DNA from: Streptomyces lasiicapitis | Lineage (GTDB): Bacteria > Actinomycetota > Actinomycetes > Streptomycetales > Streptomycetaceae | DNA: 64,000 bases | Assembly (NCBI RefSeq): GCF_014646335.1 | Contig: NZ_BMNG01000006.1 | Coordinates: 432,136 to 496,135, forward strand | Reading direction: 5' to 3' | Shown here: positions 42,489 to 51,632 of the stretch, piece by piece | Layout of the letters: each line of letters opens with the position of its first letter | Numbering within the stretch: position 1 is the first letter of the stretch | Position numbers and translations under genes: made by a program | The notes under the pieces: generated by a model | Told to the model about the DNA's origin: nothing | Database searches by the model: none | The model's input: only the letters and a program-made list of their open reading frames with translations

Positions 42489-43196
42489 TCAGCGCATCTT
42501 CGGGCCGCCGCGCGGGATGCGCGCGCCCTTGGGCATGGGCCCCTTCGGCAGCGGCATGTTGCTCATCAGGTCGCCCATCGCCTTCAGGCGGTCGTTCGTC
42601 GCCGTGACCTGCGGGCCCTGGAGGACGCGGGGGAGCTTCAGAAGCGTGGTGCGGAGCTTCTTGAGCTCGACCTGGCCCTCGCCGTTGCCGACGATCACGT
42701 CGTGCACCGGGACGTCCGAGACGATGCGGGCCATCTTCTTCTTCTCGGCGGCCAGCAGCGCCTTCAGCCGGTTCGGATTGCCCTCGGCGACCAGGACGAT
42801 GCCGGCCTTGCCGACGGTGCGGTGCACCACGTCCTGGCTGCGGTTCATCGCGATCGCGGGGGTCGTCGTCCAGCCGCGGCCGATCTTGTCGAGCACCGCG
42901 GCCGCCGCACCGGGCTGGCCCTCCATCTGCCCGAAGGCGGCGCGCTCGGCCCTGCGTCCGAAGACGATCGCCATCGCAAGGAAGGCGAGGATGAAGCCGA
43001 GAATGCCGAGATAGATGGGGTGACCGAGCCAGAAGCCGATCGCGAGGAAGACACCGAAGGTGACGATTCCCACAGCCGCGATGATGAGACCGATCTTGGA
43101 GTCGGCCCGCCGGGTCATCTTGTAGGTCAGAGCGATCTGCTTGAGTCGCCCGGGTTCCGCGGCCGAAGCCGCCGCGGTGGTTTCCTTCCTCGCCAT
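42489..43196 (-). CDS. DUF4191 membrane protein
   Basis: This 235-residue protein belongs to the actinobacterial DUF4191 family. The N-terminus is basic (LKQIALTYKMTRRADSKIG), two adjacent membrane segments follow (IGLIIAAVGIVTFGVFLAIGF and IYLGILGFILAFLAMAIVFG, about residues 35-80), and the remainder is a cytoplasmic alpha/beta domain (about 90-205) with a Pro/Lys/Gly-rich tail. The gene sits beside lipA in streptomycetes and mycobacteria as I recall; a role linked to lipoylation is suggested only by position. Confidence 0.9.
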   Translation of the reverse strand: MARKETTAAASAAEPGRLKQIALTYKMTRRADSKIGLIIAAVGIVTFGVFLAIGFWLGHPIYLGILGFILAFLAMAIVFGRRAERAAFGQMEGQPGAAAAVLDKIGRGWTTTPAIAMNRSQDVVHRTVGKAGIVLVAEGNPNRLKALLAAEKKKMARIVSDVPVHDVIVGNGEGQVELKKLRTTLLKLPRVLQGPQVTATNDRLKAMGDLMSNMPLPKGPMPKGARIPRGGPKMR

Positions 43197-43226
43197 GCCT
43201 CGAAGTCTACGTGGCCCCGCAGGCGA

Positions 43227-43430
43227 CTACGACGTGCGGGTTGGTCCTGCCTCTTCCAGCACGCGCTGCGCCTCGAACCGGTCCTTGGCGCGGCGCCGGT
43301 CCTCGAGGACGGACGTCCAGGCGTTGCGGCGCGCGGTGCGCTGGCCGCCGCTCATGAGCAGCGACTCGACGGCGCGCAGCGCGTCGGTGACGGACGGGAT
43401 GGCGGTGGCGCGAACGGGCGCGGCCTGCAT
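43227..43430 (-). CDS. Conserved small protein beside lipA
   Basis: This 67-residue protein has a helical, basic pattern (SVTDALRAVESLLMSGGQ then RTARRNAWTSVLEDRRRAKDRFE). I do not recognise a named family. It was accepted because the ATG at 43430 follows GGAGGGCATCACC, codon use is coding-like, and from memory an equally small gene stands in the same place in S. coelicolor (SCO2195). It may be cotranscribed with the DUF4191 gene 30 bp downstream. Confidence 0.8.
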   Translation of the reverse strand: MQAAPVRATAIPSVTDALRAVESLLMSGGQRTARRNAWTSVLEDRRRAKDRFEAQRVLEEAGPTRTS

Positions 43431-43479
43431 GGTGATGCCCTCCGGGAAGCGACAGTGGACGGGGGAGCGCTACGAGGGT

Positions 43480-43520
43480 GCCTGGCTCTGGGTTACGCGG
43501 GGGTGCCTGGCTCTGGGTAA
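43480..43520. repeat. Short tandem direct repeat upstream of the small gene
   Basis: GGTGCCTGGCTCTGGGT occurs twice with a nine-base spacer in the lipA-to-small-gene gap. It lies about 50-90 bp upstream of the small gene start and could be part of its promoter region or a neutral duplication. Confidence 0.65.
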
Positions 43521-43621
43521 GGATGTACGTGCGGTAATTCCAGAGTCACTGATTGGTGTTACCAGGGCGTGACCGACCGGTCAAACGCCGATGAAGCCTT
43601 GACGCGGAGCCCCAAAACGCT

Positions 43622-43672
43622 GACGCGGCCCATACGTTCCTCTTCACCTGCGAGGAAGGTATGGGCCGCGTC
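43622..43672. terminator. lipA terminator hairpin
   Basis: Perfect 14-bp arms (GACGCGGCCCATAC at 43622-43635 and its complement at 43659-43672) with an inner TTCCTC/GAGGAA pairing form a long stem about 60 bp beyond the lipA stop. Confidence 0.85.
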
Positions 43673-43732
43673 GCTGCGGCCGCTACTGGGCGGTAGTCGC
43701 TTGTGCGCCGATTCACACGGCCTGGGGCCTAC

Positions 43733-44698
43733 TCACACGGCCTGCGAGGCCACGTACGACCCGCGCCGCTCGATCGCCATCTGGTACAGCCGGCCCGCGC
43801 GGTACGAGGAGCGGACCAGCGGGCCCGACATCACGCCGGAGAAGCCGATCTCCTCGGCCTCCTGCTTCAGCTCCACGAACTCGGCCGGCTTCACCCAGCG
43901 CTCGACGGGGTGGTGGCGCGGCGTGGGCCGCAGGTACTGCGTGATGGTGATGAGCTCGGTGCCCGCCTCGTGCAGCTCGCGCAGCGCCTCGCTGACCTCT
44001 TCGCGGGTCTCGCCCATGCCCAGGATCAGGTTGGACTTGGTGACAAGACCGGCCTCGCGGGCCTTCGTGATGACCTCGAGGGAGCGCTCGTACCGGAAGC
44101 CGGGGCGGATCCGCTTGAAGATCCGCGGCACCGTCTCCACGTTGTGCCCGAGCACCTCGGGGCGGGACGAGAAGACCTCGGCCAGCTGGTCCGGCTCGGC
44201 GTTGAAGTCGGGGATGAGGAGCTCGACCTTGGTGTAGCCCTCGGCGCGCTCCGCCGTCATCGCGTGGATCTGGCGCACCGTCTCCGCGTACAGCCAGGCG
44301 CCGCCGTCCTCCAGGTCGTCGCGGGCGACGCCGGTGATCGTGGCGTAGTTCAGGTCCATCGTGACGACGGACTCGCCGACGCGGCGGGGCTCGTCGCGGT
44401 CGAGGGCCTGCGGCTTGCCGGTGTCGATCTGGCAGAAGTCACAGCGCCGCGTGCACTGGTCGCCGCCGATGAGGAACGTGGCCTCGCGGTCTTCCCAGCA
44501 CTCGTAGATGTTCGGACAGCCCGCCTCCTGGCAGACCGTGTGCAGGCCCTCGCTCTTCACGAGCTTCTGCAGGGCGTTGTACTCGGGGCCCATTTTCGCC
44601 CGGGTCTTGATCCACTCGGGCTTGCGCTCGATGGGGGTCTGGGCGTTCCGGACCTCCAGGCGCAGCATCTTGCGTCCGTCGGGTGCGACTGCGGACAC
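43733..44698 (-). CDS. lipA: Lipoyl synthase
   Basis: This 321-residue radical-SAM enzyme inserts two sulfurs into octanoyl groups on E2 and GcvH lipoyl domains. Both cluster sites are visible: the auxiliary cluster in TVCQEAGCPNIYECWED (Cys at spacing 4 and 5, about residues 56-72) and the SAM cluster CTRRCDFC (CxxxCxxC, about 83-90). The final Ser needed for sulfur donation is in SGPLVRSSYRAG. The GTG at 44698 follows GGGAG and gives the usual start; the frame is open 12 codons further. lipB lies 152 bp upstream on the same strand. A strong terminator follows. Confidence 0.97.
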   Translation of the reverse strand: MSAVAPDGRKMLRLEVRNAQTPIERKPEWIKTRAKMGPEYNALQKLVKSEGLHTVCQEAGCPNIYECWEDREATFLIGGDQCTRRCDFCQIDTGKPQALDRDEPRRVGESVVTMDLNYATITGVARDDLEDGGAWLYAETVRQIHAMTAERAEGYTKVELLIPDFNAEPDQLAEVFSSRPEVLGHNVETVPRIFKRIRPGFRYERSLEVITKAREAGLVTKSNLILGMGETREEVSEALRELHEAGTELITITQYLRPTPRHHPVERWVKPAEFVELKQEAEEIGFSGVMSGPLVRSSYRAGRLYQMAIERRGSYVASQAV

Positions 44699-44850
44699 AT
44701 CGGCTCCCTGTAGCTTCGATTCTTCGGCGCACACCAGGGTACGCCCGTCATGTCTGTGGGCTTACTTCTGGCCAACCTCTGGCCCAAGGGGTGCATTCCC
44801 GTACGGGTCCCTCAGGCCCTGCCGGGCCGGTCAGGTCAGGCCCCGACGGC

Positions 44851-45693
44851 TCAGGCGAGCGTCGGCTCCGCCGGTTCCTCGGTGGCCTTCGCCTCCTGGT
44901 CCGTCGGCTTCTCCACCTCCCGCGGCTTCAGCTCCGCGTTCTCCAGTACGTCCCGCAGGTACCGCTCGGCGACCGGCAGGACGTCGGCGATGGTGATGTC
45001 GCGGCCCAGCTCGTGCGCGATCGACGTCACACCCGCGTCGCGGATGCCGCACGGCACGATCCGGTCGAACCAGGTGTTGTCCGGGTTCACGTTCAGCGCG
45101 AAGCCGTGCATCGTCACGCCCTTGGCGACGCGGATGCCGATCGCGGCCACCTTGCGGTCCTCGCGGCGCTGGCCGGCGTTGGAGGGCGCGTACTCCGGGC
45201 CGTTCAGGCGGGGGTCGAACTCGTCGTCCTGAAGCCGCGGGTCGAAGTCGAGGCTGAGCCCGCCGAGCGCCGGACGGGACTCGAGCGGATCGCCCAGAAC
45301 CCATACGCCGCTGCGCCCCTCGACCCGCGTGGTTTCGAGACCGAAGTCGGCACACGTTCGGATAAGTGCGTCTTCCAGGCGGCGTACGTGTGCTACGACG
45401 TCCACCGGACGCGGCAGCTTCTGGATCGGGTAGCCCACGAGCTGGCCCGGACCGTGCCAGGTGATCTTGCCGCCGCGGTCCACGTCCACGACCGGGGTGC
45501 CGTCCAGCGGGCGCTCGCTGTCCTCGGTCCTGCGGCCCGCCGTGTACACCGGCGGGTGCTCCAGGAGCAGACAGGTGTCCGGCACCTCGTCGGCGAACCG
45601 GGCGGCGTGCACCCGGCGCTGCTCGTCCCAGGCCTCCTGGTACTCGACGAAGTCCGGGCCGAAACCCAGCCGGTTGAATCGCATCTCGCCCAC
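44851..45693 (-). CDS. lipB: Octanoyl-ACP:protein N-octanoyltransferase
   Basis: This 280-residue enzyme transfers octanoate from ACP to lipoyl domains, the step before LipA. It has the LEHPPVYTAGRR motif (about residues 44-55), the ITWHGPGQLVGYPI loop, the catalytic Lys in RKVAAIGIRVAKG and Cys in IVPCGIRDAG. Between GVWV and KVAAIGI lies an insertion of about 40 residues (GDPLESRPALGG to AGQRRED), which seems usual in streptomycetes. A charged C-terminal tail ends the protein. The GTG at 45693 is chosen from the AGGGAGG site eight bases away; Met4 is the alternative. Confidence 0.96.
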   Translation of the reverse strand: MGEMRFNRLGFGPDFVEYQEAWDEQRRVHAARFADEVPDTCLLLEHPPVYTAGRRTEDSERPLDGTPVVDVDRGGKITWHGPGQLVGYPIQKLPRPVDVVAHVRRLEDALIRTCADFGLETTRVEGRSGVWVLGDPLESRPALGGLSLDFDPRLQDDEFDPRLNGPEYAPSNAGQRREDRKVAAIGIRVAKGVTMHGFALNVNPDNTWFDRIVPCGIRDAGVTSIAHELGRDITIADVLPVAERYLRDVLENAELKPREVEKPTDQEAKATEEPAEPTLA

Positions 45694-45958
45694 GGCACGT
45701 GCCTCCCTTGAACCATCCCCGTGCACTCCGCGTGCACAGCCCCGCTCCTGGCACGGAAACCTTCACCGTGCACGGATCGTGCCCCTGCCACTGTACGTCC
45801 GGCGGAATCCCGTCAGCTCTACGGCCAATCCTCACACGATCGGATGAATGGAGCTTGAAGGTCGCGATGAGGACCTTCAGCGCCGCTACATTCGCGCCGT
45901 TCACGAGGCCATAAGGGCTGCTCAAGGCAGGCCCGGAAGGCAGGAGACCGCACCGCTG

Positions 45959-47401
45959 ATGACGGAACGACCCCCGCAGCGCACCCCCAACCGCCAGCTA
46001 GCCGCGCTCATCGCGGAAGCCGGGTTCTCCAATGCGGGCCTGGCGCGCCGCGTCGATCAGCTAGGGCTCGAGCACGGTCTCGATCTCAGGTACGACAAAA
46101 CATCGGTGACACGCTGGCTCAGAGGCCAGCAGCCGCGCGGTACGACACCGGCGCTGATCGCGGAGGTCTTCACCCGGCGCCTGGGCCGCCGCCTGTCCGC
46201 CCAGGACCTCGGGCTCGACGCGTGCGCGCCGGTCTACGCGGGCCTGGAATTCGCCGCCTCGCCCGAGGAAGCCATCGACATCGTCGGCGGCCTGTGGCGC
46301 AAGGACTCCGGCAGCCACGCCGAGCTGCGCAAGATCGCCTTCACCCCGGCCGGGCTCGTGGTGCCCAGCCGGGACTGGCTGATCGGCCGCGCCGACGACC
46401 GGGTCGCCCGCGGCGAGCCCCAGCAGACCCCGCGCGTGCCCGCCCAGGGCCGCCCCATCGTGCCGCGCCAGCGCCGCGACACCGACCGCGGCCCCGGCCA
46501 CCGCGTCACCGGCGGCGACATCGCGGCCCTGCGCTCGGTCGGCGAGCTGTTCCGCGCGCTCGACCACGCGTACGGCGGCGGGCACGCCCGCCAGGCCCTG
46601 GTCCGCTATCTGGAGCACGAGGCCGAGCCGATGCTGCGCGGCACCTACGGCGAGCAGGCGGGGCGCCGGCTCTTCGCGGCCGCCGCCGACCTGACCCGGC
46701 TCGCCGGCTGGACGTCGTACGACATCGCGGCCCACGGCCTCGCCCAGCGGTACTTCGTGCAGGCGCTGCGCCTGTCGCAGGCCGCGGGCGACCGCGCGTA
46801 CGGCAGTTACGTCCTGGTCACCATGAGTCGCCAGGCCGTCTACCTCGGCCACGGGCGCGAGGCCGTGCAGCTCGCGCGGGTCGCCCAGCAGGGCGTGGGC
46901 TCCTCGGCGCCGCCCGTCGTCCAGGCGCTCCTGCACGCCGTGGAGGCGCGCGGGCACGGAGTGCTCGGGGAGGTGCGGGCCTGCTCGGCCTCCATGGTGC
47001 GGGCCGAGCGCGCCCTGGAGACGTCCCGGCCCGGCGACGACGTCCCGTACTGGGCGCGCTTCTTCGACGAGGCCCAGCTCGCCGACGAGTTCGCGCACTG
47101 CAATCGCGACCTCCAGCAGTACCGCGCGGCCGCCCAGCACGCGGAGCGCTCACTGCAACTGCGCGCCCCCGGCTACGCCCGCAGCCGCCTCTTCTGCCGC
47201 GTCGTCCTGGCATCGGCCCGCCTCGGCCTGGGCGAACTGGAACAGGCCTGCCAACTCGGCGCGGACGCGGCCCAGGCGGCGGGCGAGATGCGCTCGGTGC
47301 GGGCGGTGGAGTACGTACGCGACTTCGAGCGCAGGCTGGAGCCGTATCGGGACGCGGCGCCTGTGCGCGGGTACCGCGACCGGGTGGCGGCGCTGGGGTA
47401 G
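45959..47401 (+). CDS. NsdA-like helix-turn-helix/TPR regulator
   Basis: This 480-residue protein resembles NsdA, a negative regulator of sporulation and antibiotic production in S. coelicolor. The N-terminal segment matches almost motif for motif (PNRQLAALIAEAGFSNAGLA, RYDKTSVTRWLRGQQPRGTT, about residues 10-60), followed by VVPSRDWLIG and a TPR-like helical region (about 190-470). It is a paralogue, not the standard nsdA locus. The ATG at 45959 is chosen since codons upstream to 45848 have AT-rich third positions unlike coding sequence; an ATG at 45848 remains possible. Confidence 0.87.
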   Translation: MTERPPQRTPNRQLAALIAEAGFSNAGLARRVDQLGLEHGLDLRYDKTSVTRWLRGQQPRGTTPALIAEVFTRRLGRRLSAQDLGLDACAPVYAGLEFAASPEEAIDIVGGLWRKDSGSHAELRKIAFTPAGLVVPSRDWLIGRADDRVARGEPQQTPRVPAQGRPIVPRQRRDTDRGPGHRVTGGDIAALRSVGELFRALDHAYGGGHARQALVRYLEHEAEPMLRGTYGEQAGRRLFAAAADLTRLAGWTSYDIAAHGLAQRYFVQALRLSQAAGDRAYGSYVLVTMSRQAVYLGHGREAVQLARVAQQGVGSSAPPVVQALLHAVEARGHGVLGEVRACSASMVRAERALETSRPGDDVPYWARFFDEAQLADEFAHCNRDLQQYRAAAQHAERSLQLRAPGYARSRLFCRVVLASARLGLGELEQACQLGADAAQAAGEMRSVRAVEYVRDFERRLEPYRDAAPVRGYRDRVAALG

Positions 47402-47445
47402 TGGGGGGTTGGGGGCGGCCGCGCCGAGTCCGCCCCCTGCCGAAC

Positions 47446-49719
47446 TCACCGCAGGCGGGCGACAGCCGGGGCCCCCAACGCCACGTCCCACGTGACGAGG
47501 TCGTCCAAGTCCCCGCGCAGCGAGGCGCCCTCCGTACCGATGGACCGCATCGGCAACGGAATCGAGGCGGGGACGGCCCCGACCCGCTCCCCGTCGACGT
47601 ACAGAACCGTGCGACCGGGCGAGGCCACCCACGTCAGCCGAACCCACCGGTCCAGCGGCAGAACGTACGGAAAGCTGAAGTCGGCCTCTCCGTAACGGGT
47701 GAAGCCCACACGTCCCGTGCCGTGCTGCATGAGTTTCAAGGCCCCGGCCTTGGAGCTCAGCAGCACCTGGTCGCCCGTGCGGGACGAAGCACGGACCCGC
47801 ACCGACACGGTCCAAGGCTCCGCCACATCCGTGCCGCCGAAGCCCACCCCGTCCCGGTCCGAGTCGAACCGCCAGGCCTGCCCGCGCACGCCGGGCACGG
47901 GCGTGGGGTTGTCGATGATGTACGAGGTGCCGGGCAGGTCGCCCGCGACGTCCTCGGCGAAGAGCGTGTTGCCGGGGCTGCCTGCGTACGTCCAGCCCTT
48001 CGGGTACGCGGCGTCGTCGAAGGTCCAGTGGTGGCTCGGCCGGTCCTGGACCCGGGGGCGGGTCCTTGCGGGTGTGGTGCCCGGGGGATCGCCGATGCGG
48101 GTCGCGCGGGCGCGGAAGTCGGCGAGAGAGTCCGGCGTCGGGGAGCCGTTCCACGTGCGGTCGGCGAGGATCGCGCGGGCGCCCGCCATGTGCTGCTCGA
48201 AGTACTCGTCGTCGGCCCAGAAGTTGTAGTCCGCCCAGTTCACGACGCCGGAGCCGAGCATGTCGGGGGCGGTGCTCGGAGCCCACGTGTCGTACATCCA
48301 GGGCTCGTCGGGGTACTTGTGGTGGTAGTTGTTGGGCGTGTTGTAGAAGGGGCCGATGGCGATCTCGTCATGGCCCGGAATGGCGGGCTCCGCGCCCGTG
48401 CCCTCCCAGGTGATGAAGACGACGGGGGCGTGCACGCGCTGCTGCGGGGCGGCGAGATGCTCGGAGCCGTTGTAGACGGCGGTGCGCTTGCCGTGCGAAG
48501 TGACCACGTCGTCCAGGGTGTTGATGTAGCGGTTGAGCAGGTCACCGAGGGTGGATACGTCGGGCGCGGCGGCGAGATGATCCTTCACGCGCGGGCACTC
48601 GGCGAGCTGCCCCGGTACCTCCTCCGCGCCGATGGAGAACAGCGGCGCGTCGAACCAGCCCACGAACTCGTCGACGATCTCCTTGCTCTTGCCGATCGCC
48701 TTCTCGCTGGTCATGTCGATGATCCAGTCGGGCGTCAGATGGGAGTGCGTGTGCGCCGCCGTGCACGCGCCGGGCCCGGCACCGAAGCCGATGCCGAACG
48801 CCTCGCTGATCACGGTGGCGTGACCGGGCAGTTCGAGACCCGGCATCACTTGTACGTGGTGACGGGCCGCGAAGGCCTTCAGGTCCTCGATGTCGGCGCG
48901 GCTGTAGCTGTGGGCGGGGTCGGCGAGGCCGGGGAACCTCGGGCTGTCCAGGCGAAAGCCCTCGGACTCCGACAGGTGCAGGAACAGGGTGTTGAGCTTC
49001 TGGTCGCCCATCCTGCGGACGAGGTTCTTCAGATACGGGATGCGCCAGAACTTGCGGCCCGCGTCCAGGTGCACCATGCGGACCGCCTGCGCGGGCCGGT
49101 CGGCCGAGCGGGCGCGCGGGACGGCGCGGTGGTCGGGGGCGGTGGTGCGCAGGAGCTGGAGGAGGGTGCGGGTGCCGTAGTACAGGCCGTGCGTGGAGGC
49201 GGCGCTCACGCGGACGGGGCCGGTGCTGTCGAAGTCGTAGCCCTCGGCGCTGAGGGGCGCTCGGTTCGCGGTGGGGGCTCGGTCTGTGGTGAGAGCTCGG
49301 TCCGCGGTGAGGGTGAGCGTGATGTCGTCCCGGTCCGGACGGCCGTCCGTGGCGATGCGGGGTGTGAGGCCCGTGACCTGCTCGATCTCCGTACGCAGTT
49401 GGGTCGCGAGGGCGCGTACGGACTGGCGGGCGGGGCCCGGGAGTTCGGCGCGGCCGGACGGCAGCGTGGTCGCCGAGGCCTGGCGCGGGTCGATCAGGAT
49501 GCGGGTGTGGTGGGTGAGTCGGGTGAGCCCGGGGAGGTCGGTCCAGTCGGAGGGGCGGGGGACGACGGCCGGGCCGCCGGCGGTGTCCGGCGGTGACGTT
49601 TCCTGGCCTTCGGCGGACGCGGTGGACGCGGCGGACGCGGCGGGCACCTGCAGAGCTCCCATGAATAGGGCCGTACACAGTCCGAGGATGAGAGTGATCA
49701 CCGGCAAGGTGCGACGCAC
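47446..49719 (-). CDS. Secreted GH20-type beta-N-acetylhexosaminidase
   Basis: This 757-residue exported enzyme has a signal peptide (VITLILGLCTALFMGALQVPAASA, about residues 6-30), a GH20b-like N-terminal domain (to about 200, with GLYYGTRTLLQLLR) and a GH20 barrel (about 205-520, QAVRMVHLDAGRKFWRIPYL, NTLFLHLSESEGFRLDS, VMPGLELPGHATVISEAFG). The LamG-like C-terminal domain spans about 560-757. The usual catalytic Asp-Glu pair appears as IGAEEVPG, that is Glu-Glu, which is unusual. The GTG at 49719 follows GGAGG at six bases. A short TADRA/TTDRA/TANRA repeat lies near residue 160. Confidence 0.9.
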   Translation of the reverse strand: MRRTLPVITLILGLCTALFMGALQVPAASAASTASAEGQETSPPDTAGGPAVVPRPSDWTDLPGLTRLTHHTRILIDPRQASATTLPSGRAELPGPARQSVRALATQLRTEIEQVTGLTPRIATDGRPDRDDITLTLTADRALTTDRAPTANRAPLSAEGYDFDSTGPVRVSAASTHGLYYGTRTLLQLLRTTAPDHRAVPRARSADRPAQAVRMVHLDAGRKFWRIPYLKNLVRRMGDQKLNTLFLHLSESEGFRLDSPRFPGLADPAHSYSRADIEDLKAFAARHHVQVMPGLELPGHATVISEAFGIGFGAGPGACTAAHTHSHLTPDWIIDMTSEKAIGKSKEIVDEFVGWFDAPLFSIGAEEVPGQLAECPRVKDHLAAAPDVSTLGDLLNRYINTLDDVVTSHGKRTAVYNGSEHLAAPQQRVHAPVVFITWEGTGAEPAIPGHDEIAIGPFYNTPNNYHHKYPDEPWMYDTWAPSTAPDMLGSGVVNWADYNFWADDEYFEQHMAGARAILADRTWNGSPTPDSLADFRARATRIGDPPGTTPARTRPRVQDRPSHHWTFDDAAYPKGWTYAGSPGNTLFAEDVAGDLPGTSYIIDNPTPVPGVRGQAWRFDSDRDGVGFGGTDVAEPWTVSVRVRASSRTGDQVLLSSKAGALKLMQHGTGRVGFTRYGEADFSFPYVLPLDRWVRLTWVASPGRTVLYVDGERVGAVPASIPLPMRSIGTEGASLRGDLDDLVTWDVALGAPAVARLR

Positions 49720-49928
49720 GTCAGGCCTCCTGCGGCTCGGTCGACCCGGTGGCCGGGTCCGCTGGGACCGTAGTGCCGCACTGAGGCGGTGACAAGACCG
49801 CGGGACGGAAGGCCGGGGCCGGGAGAAGCCCCCGCGTGGGGGGCGCGGGGGCTCAGGGGGAGCAGGCCCGTGGGGACGAAAGGTCGGAGCACTGTGTGCG
49901 GGCGGGAGGCACCCGAGGCGGGTGGACC

Positions 49929-51341
49929 TCAAGCGGCGGCCGGTAGCACCTCCTCGGTGCAGGCCGGTTCGACCCCCAAGTCGGCAAGCGCGGCCTGCGC
50001 CGCCCGACGGCCGGAGTGCAGCGCGCCCTGCACCGTGCTGGTGTCCCGGTGGTCGCCGCACACGTAGAGCCCCGCCAACAGCCGTACGGGACGGCGCAGA
50101 TCGTGCGGCGGCGGCATCGCGGGCACCGCCTCGCGCGTGTGGTGGACGCCGAGGAGTTCCCAGCGGTCGGTCGGCGTGCCGTACAGCTCCGCGAGATGGG
50201 CGAGGACGGTGTCCTCCAGGTCGTCCGGGGGCTGCCCGAGGACGGTCGAGGAGACCAGGGTGCGGCCCTCGGGCGCGCGCGTGGGGTCGACGAGACTGAC
50301 GACGGCCGTGTGGGCGACCGGGCCCCGGCGGTCGGCGTCAAGGAGGAGCGCGGGTTCGGCGAGCGGTGGTTCGGGCACCGCGTGGTGCACCACGGTGACC
50401 GGGTGGAAGGACGGCACGCGCAGACCGGGCAGCAGCTCGGCGGCGGCGTGGGCGTCGGTGGCGAGCAGCACGCCGCCGCAGGACAGCTCGCCGTGCTCGG
50501 CGGTGCTGACGCGGTTCGCGGACACCGAGGTGACGCGCACGCCGGTGCGTACGGTGCCGGGCGGCAGCGCGGCCGCGAGTAACTCGGGCAGGGCGTCGGC
50601 GCCGCCCTCGGGCAGGCACAGGCGGCCGCGCGCGAAGGCGTGCAGCGCGAGGTCGGCGCACCTGCTCGACGTCGTCAGGTCCGGGTCGCACAGCAGCGCC
50701 GAGAGCAGCGGGCGCAGGAACCCGTCGATGGTGCGCGCGGGCAGCCCGCGCGCCGACAGGCCCGCCGCTGCGGGCAGTTCGGGGCGCGCGAGGAGCCGTC
50801 GCACGGGGGTCGCCGCGATGCGGGCGAGCGCCGCGGCGAGGCGGGCCTGGTCGAGTGCGCCGCCCAGGGGCGCGCCGCGGGACGGCGGCCTGGACGGCCG
50901 GGGTGTGGTCCTGGACGGGTTCCGGGGCGGGGAACCCGGTGCCCCGCGCGAGGGCCGCGGCACCCGGGGGGCGCTCGCGAGGGCGCGCGCTGCGGTGAGT
51001 GCGCCCCTTGCGCCCCCGGCGCCCTTGCCGCCGGCCGGCTCCGCCGCGCGGTGGTGGCGGCCCGCGCTGTGCACGAGCAACCCGGGCGAGAAGGGGCGCA
51101 GGACGAGTGCGTCGAGTCCGGGGGTGTGGCGCAGCTCCGGATACGACGTGGTGAGCAGTTGTCCGATCCGGTCGAGCCGGAATCCGTCGACCTTCTCGGT
51201 CGACATCCGGCCACCGACGTAAGGGGCGGCTTCCAGGACGGTGGTCGTTACACCGGCGCTGGTCAGCCGATGGGCGGCCGACAGTCCCGCGACCCCGGCC
51301 CCCACGATGACGACATCCACATGGTGCGCAGGCTCTGGCAC
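49929..51341 (-). CDS. FAD-dependent amine-oxidase/phytoene-desaturase-like oxidoreductase
   Basis: This 470-residue flavoprotein has an N-terminal dinucleotide motif VDVVIVGAGVAGLSAAHRLTS (about residues 8-28) with the following VLEAAPYVGGRMSTE, and a C-terminal FAD segment GLYVCGDHRDTSTVQGALHSGRRAA (about 425-449). It resembles the protoporphyrinogen-oxidase/amine-oxidase family; the substrate is unknown. Residues about 100-160 are a Pro/Arg/Ser/Gly-rich insertion. The GTG at 51341 follows GGGAGGAGCAC. It lies in line with the TIGR01777 gene upstream. Confidence 0.9.
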   Translation of the reverse strand: MPEPAHHVDVVIVGAGVAGLSAAHRLTSAGVTTTVLEAAPYVGGRMSTEKVDGFRLDRIGQLLTTSYPELRHTPGLDALVLRPFSPGLLVHSAGRHHRAAEPAGGKGAGGARGALTAARALASAPRVPRPSRGAPGSPPRNPSRTTPRPSRPPSRGAPLGGALDQARLAAALARIAATPVRRLLARPELPAAAGLSARGLPARTIDGFLRPLLSALLCDPDLTTSSRCADLALHAFARGRLCLPEGGADALPELLAAALPPGTVRTGVRVTSVSANRVSTAEHGELSCGGVLLATDAHAAAELLPGLRVPSFHPVTVVHHAVPEPPLAEPALLLDADRRGPVAHTAVVSLVDPTRAPEGRTLVSSTVLGQPPDDLEDTVLAHLAELYGTPTDRWELLGVHHTREAVPAMPPPHDLRRPVRLLAGLYVCGDHRDTSTVQGALHSGRRAAQAALADLGVEPACTEEVLPAAA

Positions 51342-51632
51342 GTGCTCCTCCCGGAGGTTGCGCGGCTCGGTCGGCTGCTGGGGAGCCTTATGCCCTCGAC
51401 AGGGGTCCGGAATCCCCGAGTTCCGGTTGAGGGTAGGAGCCGAAACGGTCGCTGGGAGTCGCGCATCGACCGGGCATGGTCGCACGACGGTCGCACGCGT
51501 GGACGGAGACGATCGGAAACGGTCGTGGGGCCGGGTGGGGCGCGGTCGTGGCGCCTGGCGGAGCGGTGCCGTCGGGCCGGGCTGAGCGGCGTCGGCAGGC
51601 CCGGCGGTGCACCATGCGTCCGGCCGTCGGCG
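51342..51632. other. Intergenic region before the oxidoreductase gene
   Basis: This 291-bp gap separates two same-strand genes. It is GC-rich with no plausible gene. Apart from the ribosome site of the oxidoreductase gene no regulatory element could be assigned. Confidence 0.4.

Noticed and set aside
46222..49596. 1124-codon plus-strand open frame
   Set aside because: It is the antisense/out-of-frame shadow of the NsdA-like gene and the GH20 gene. The translation is Arg/Gly/Pro-rich without any domain, as expected when GC-rich coding sequence is read in a wrong frame.
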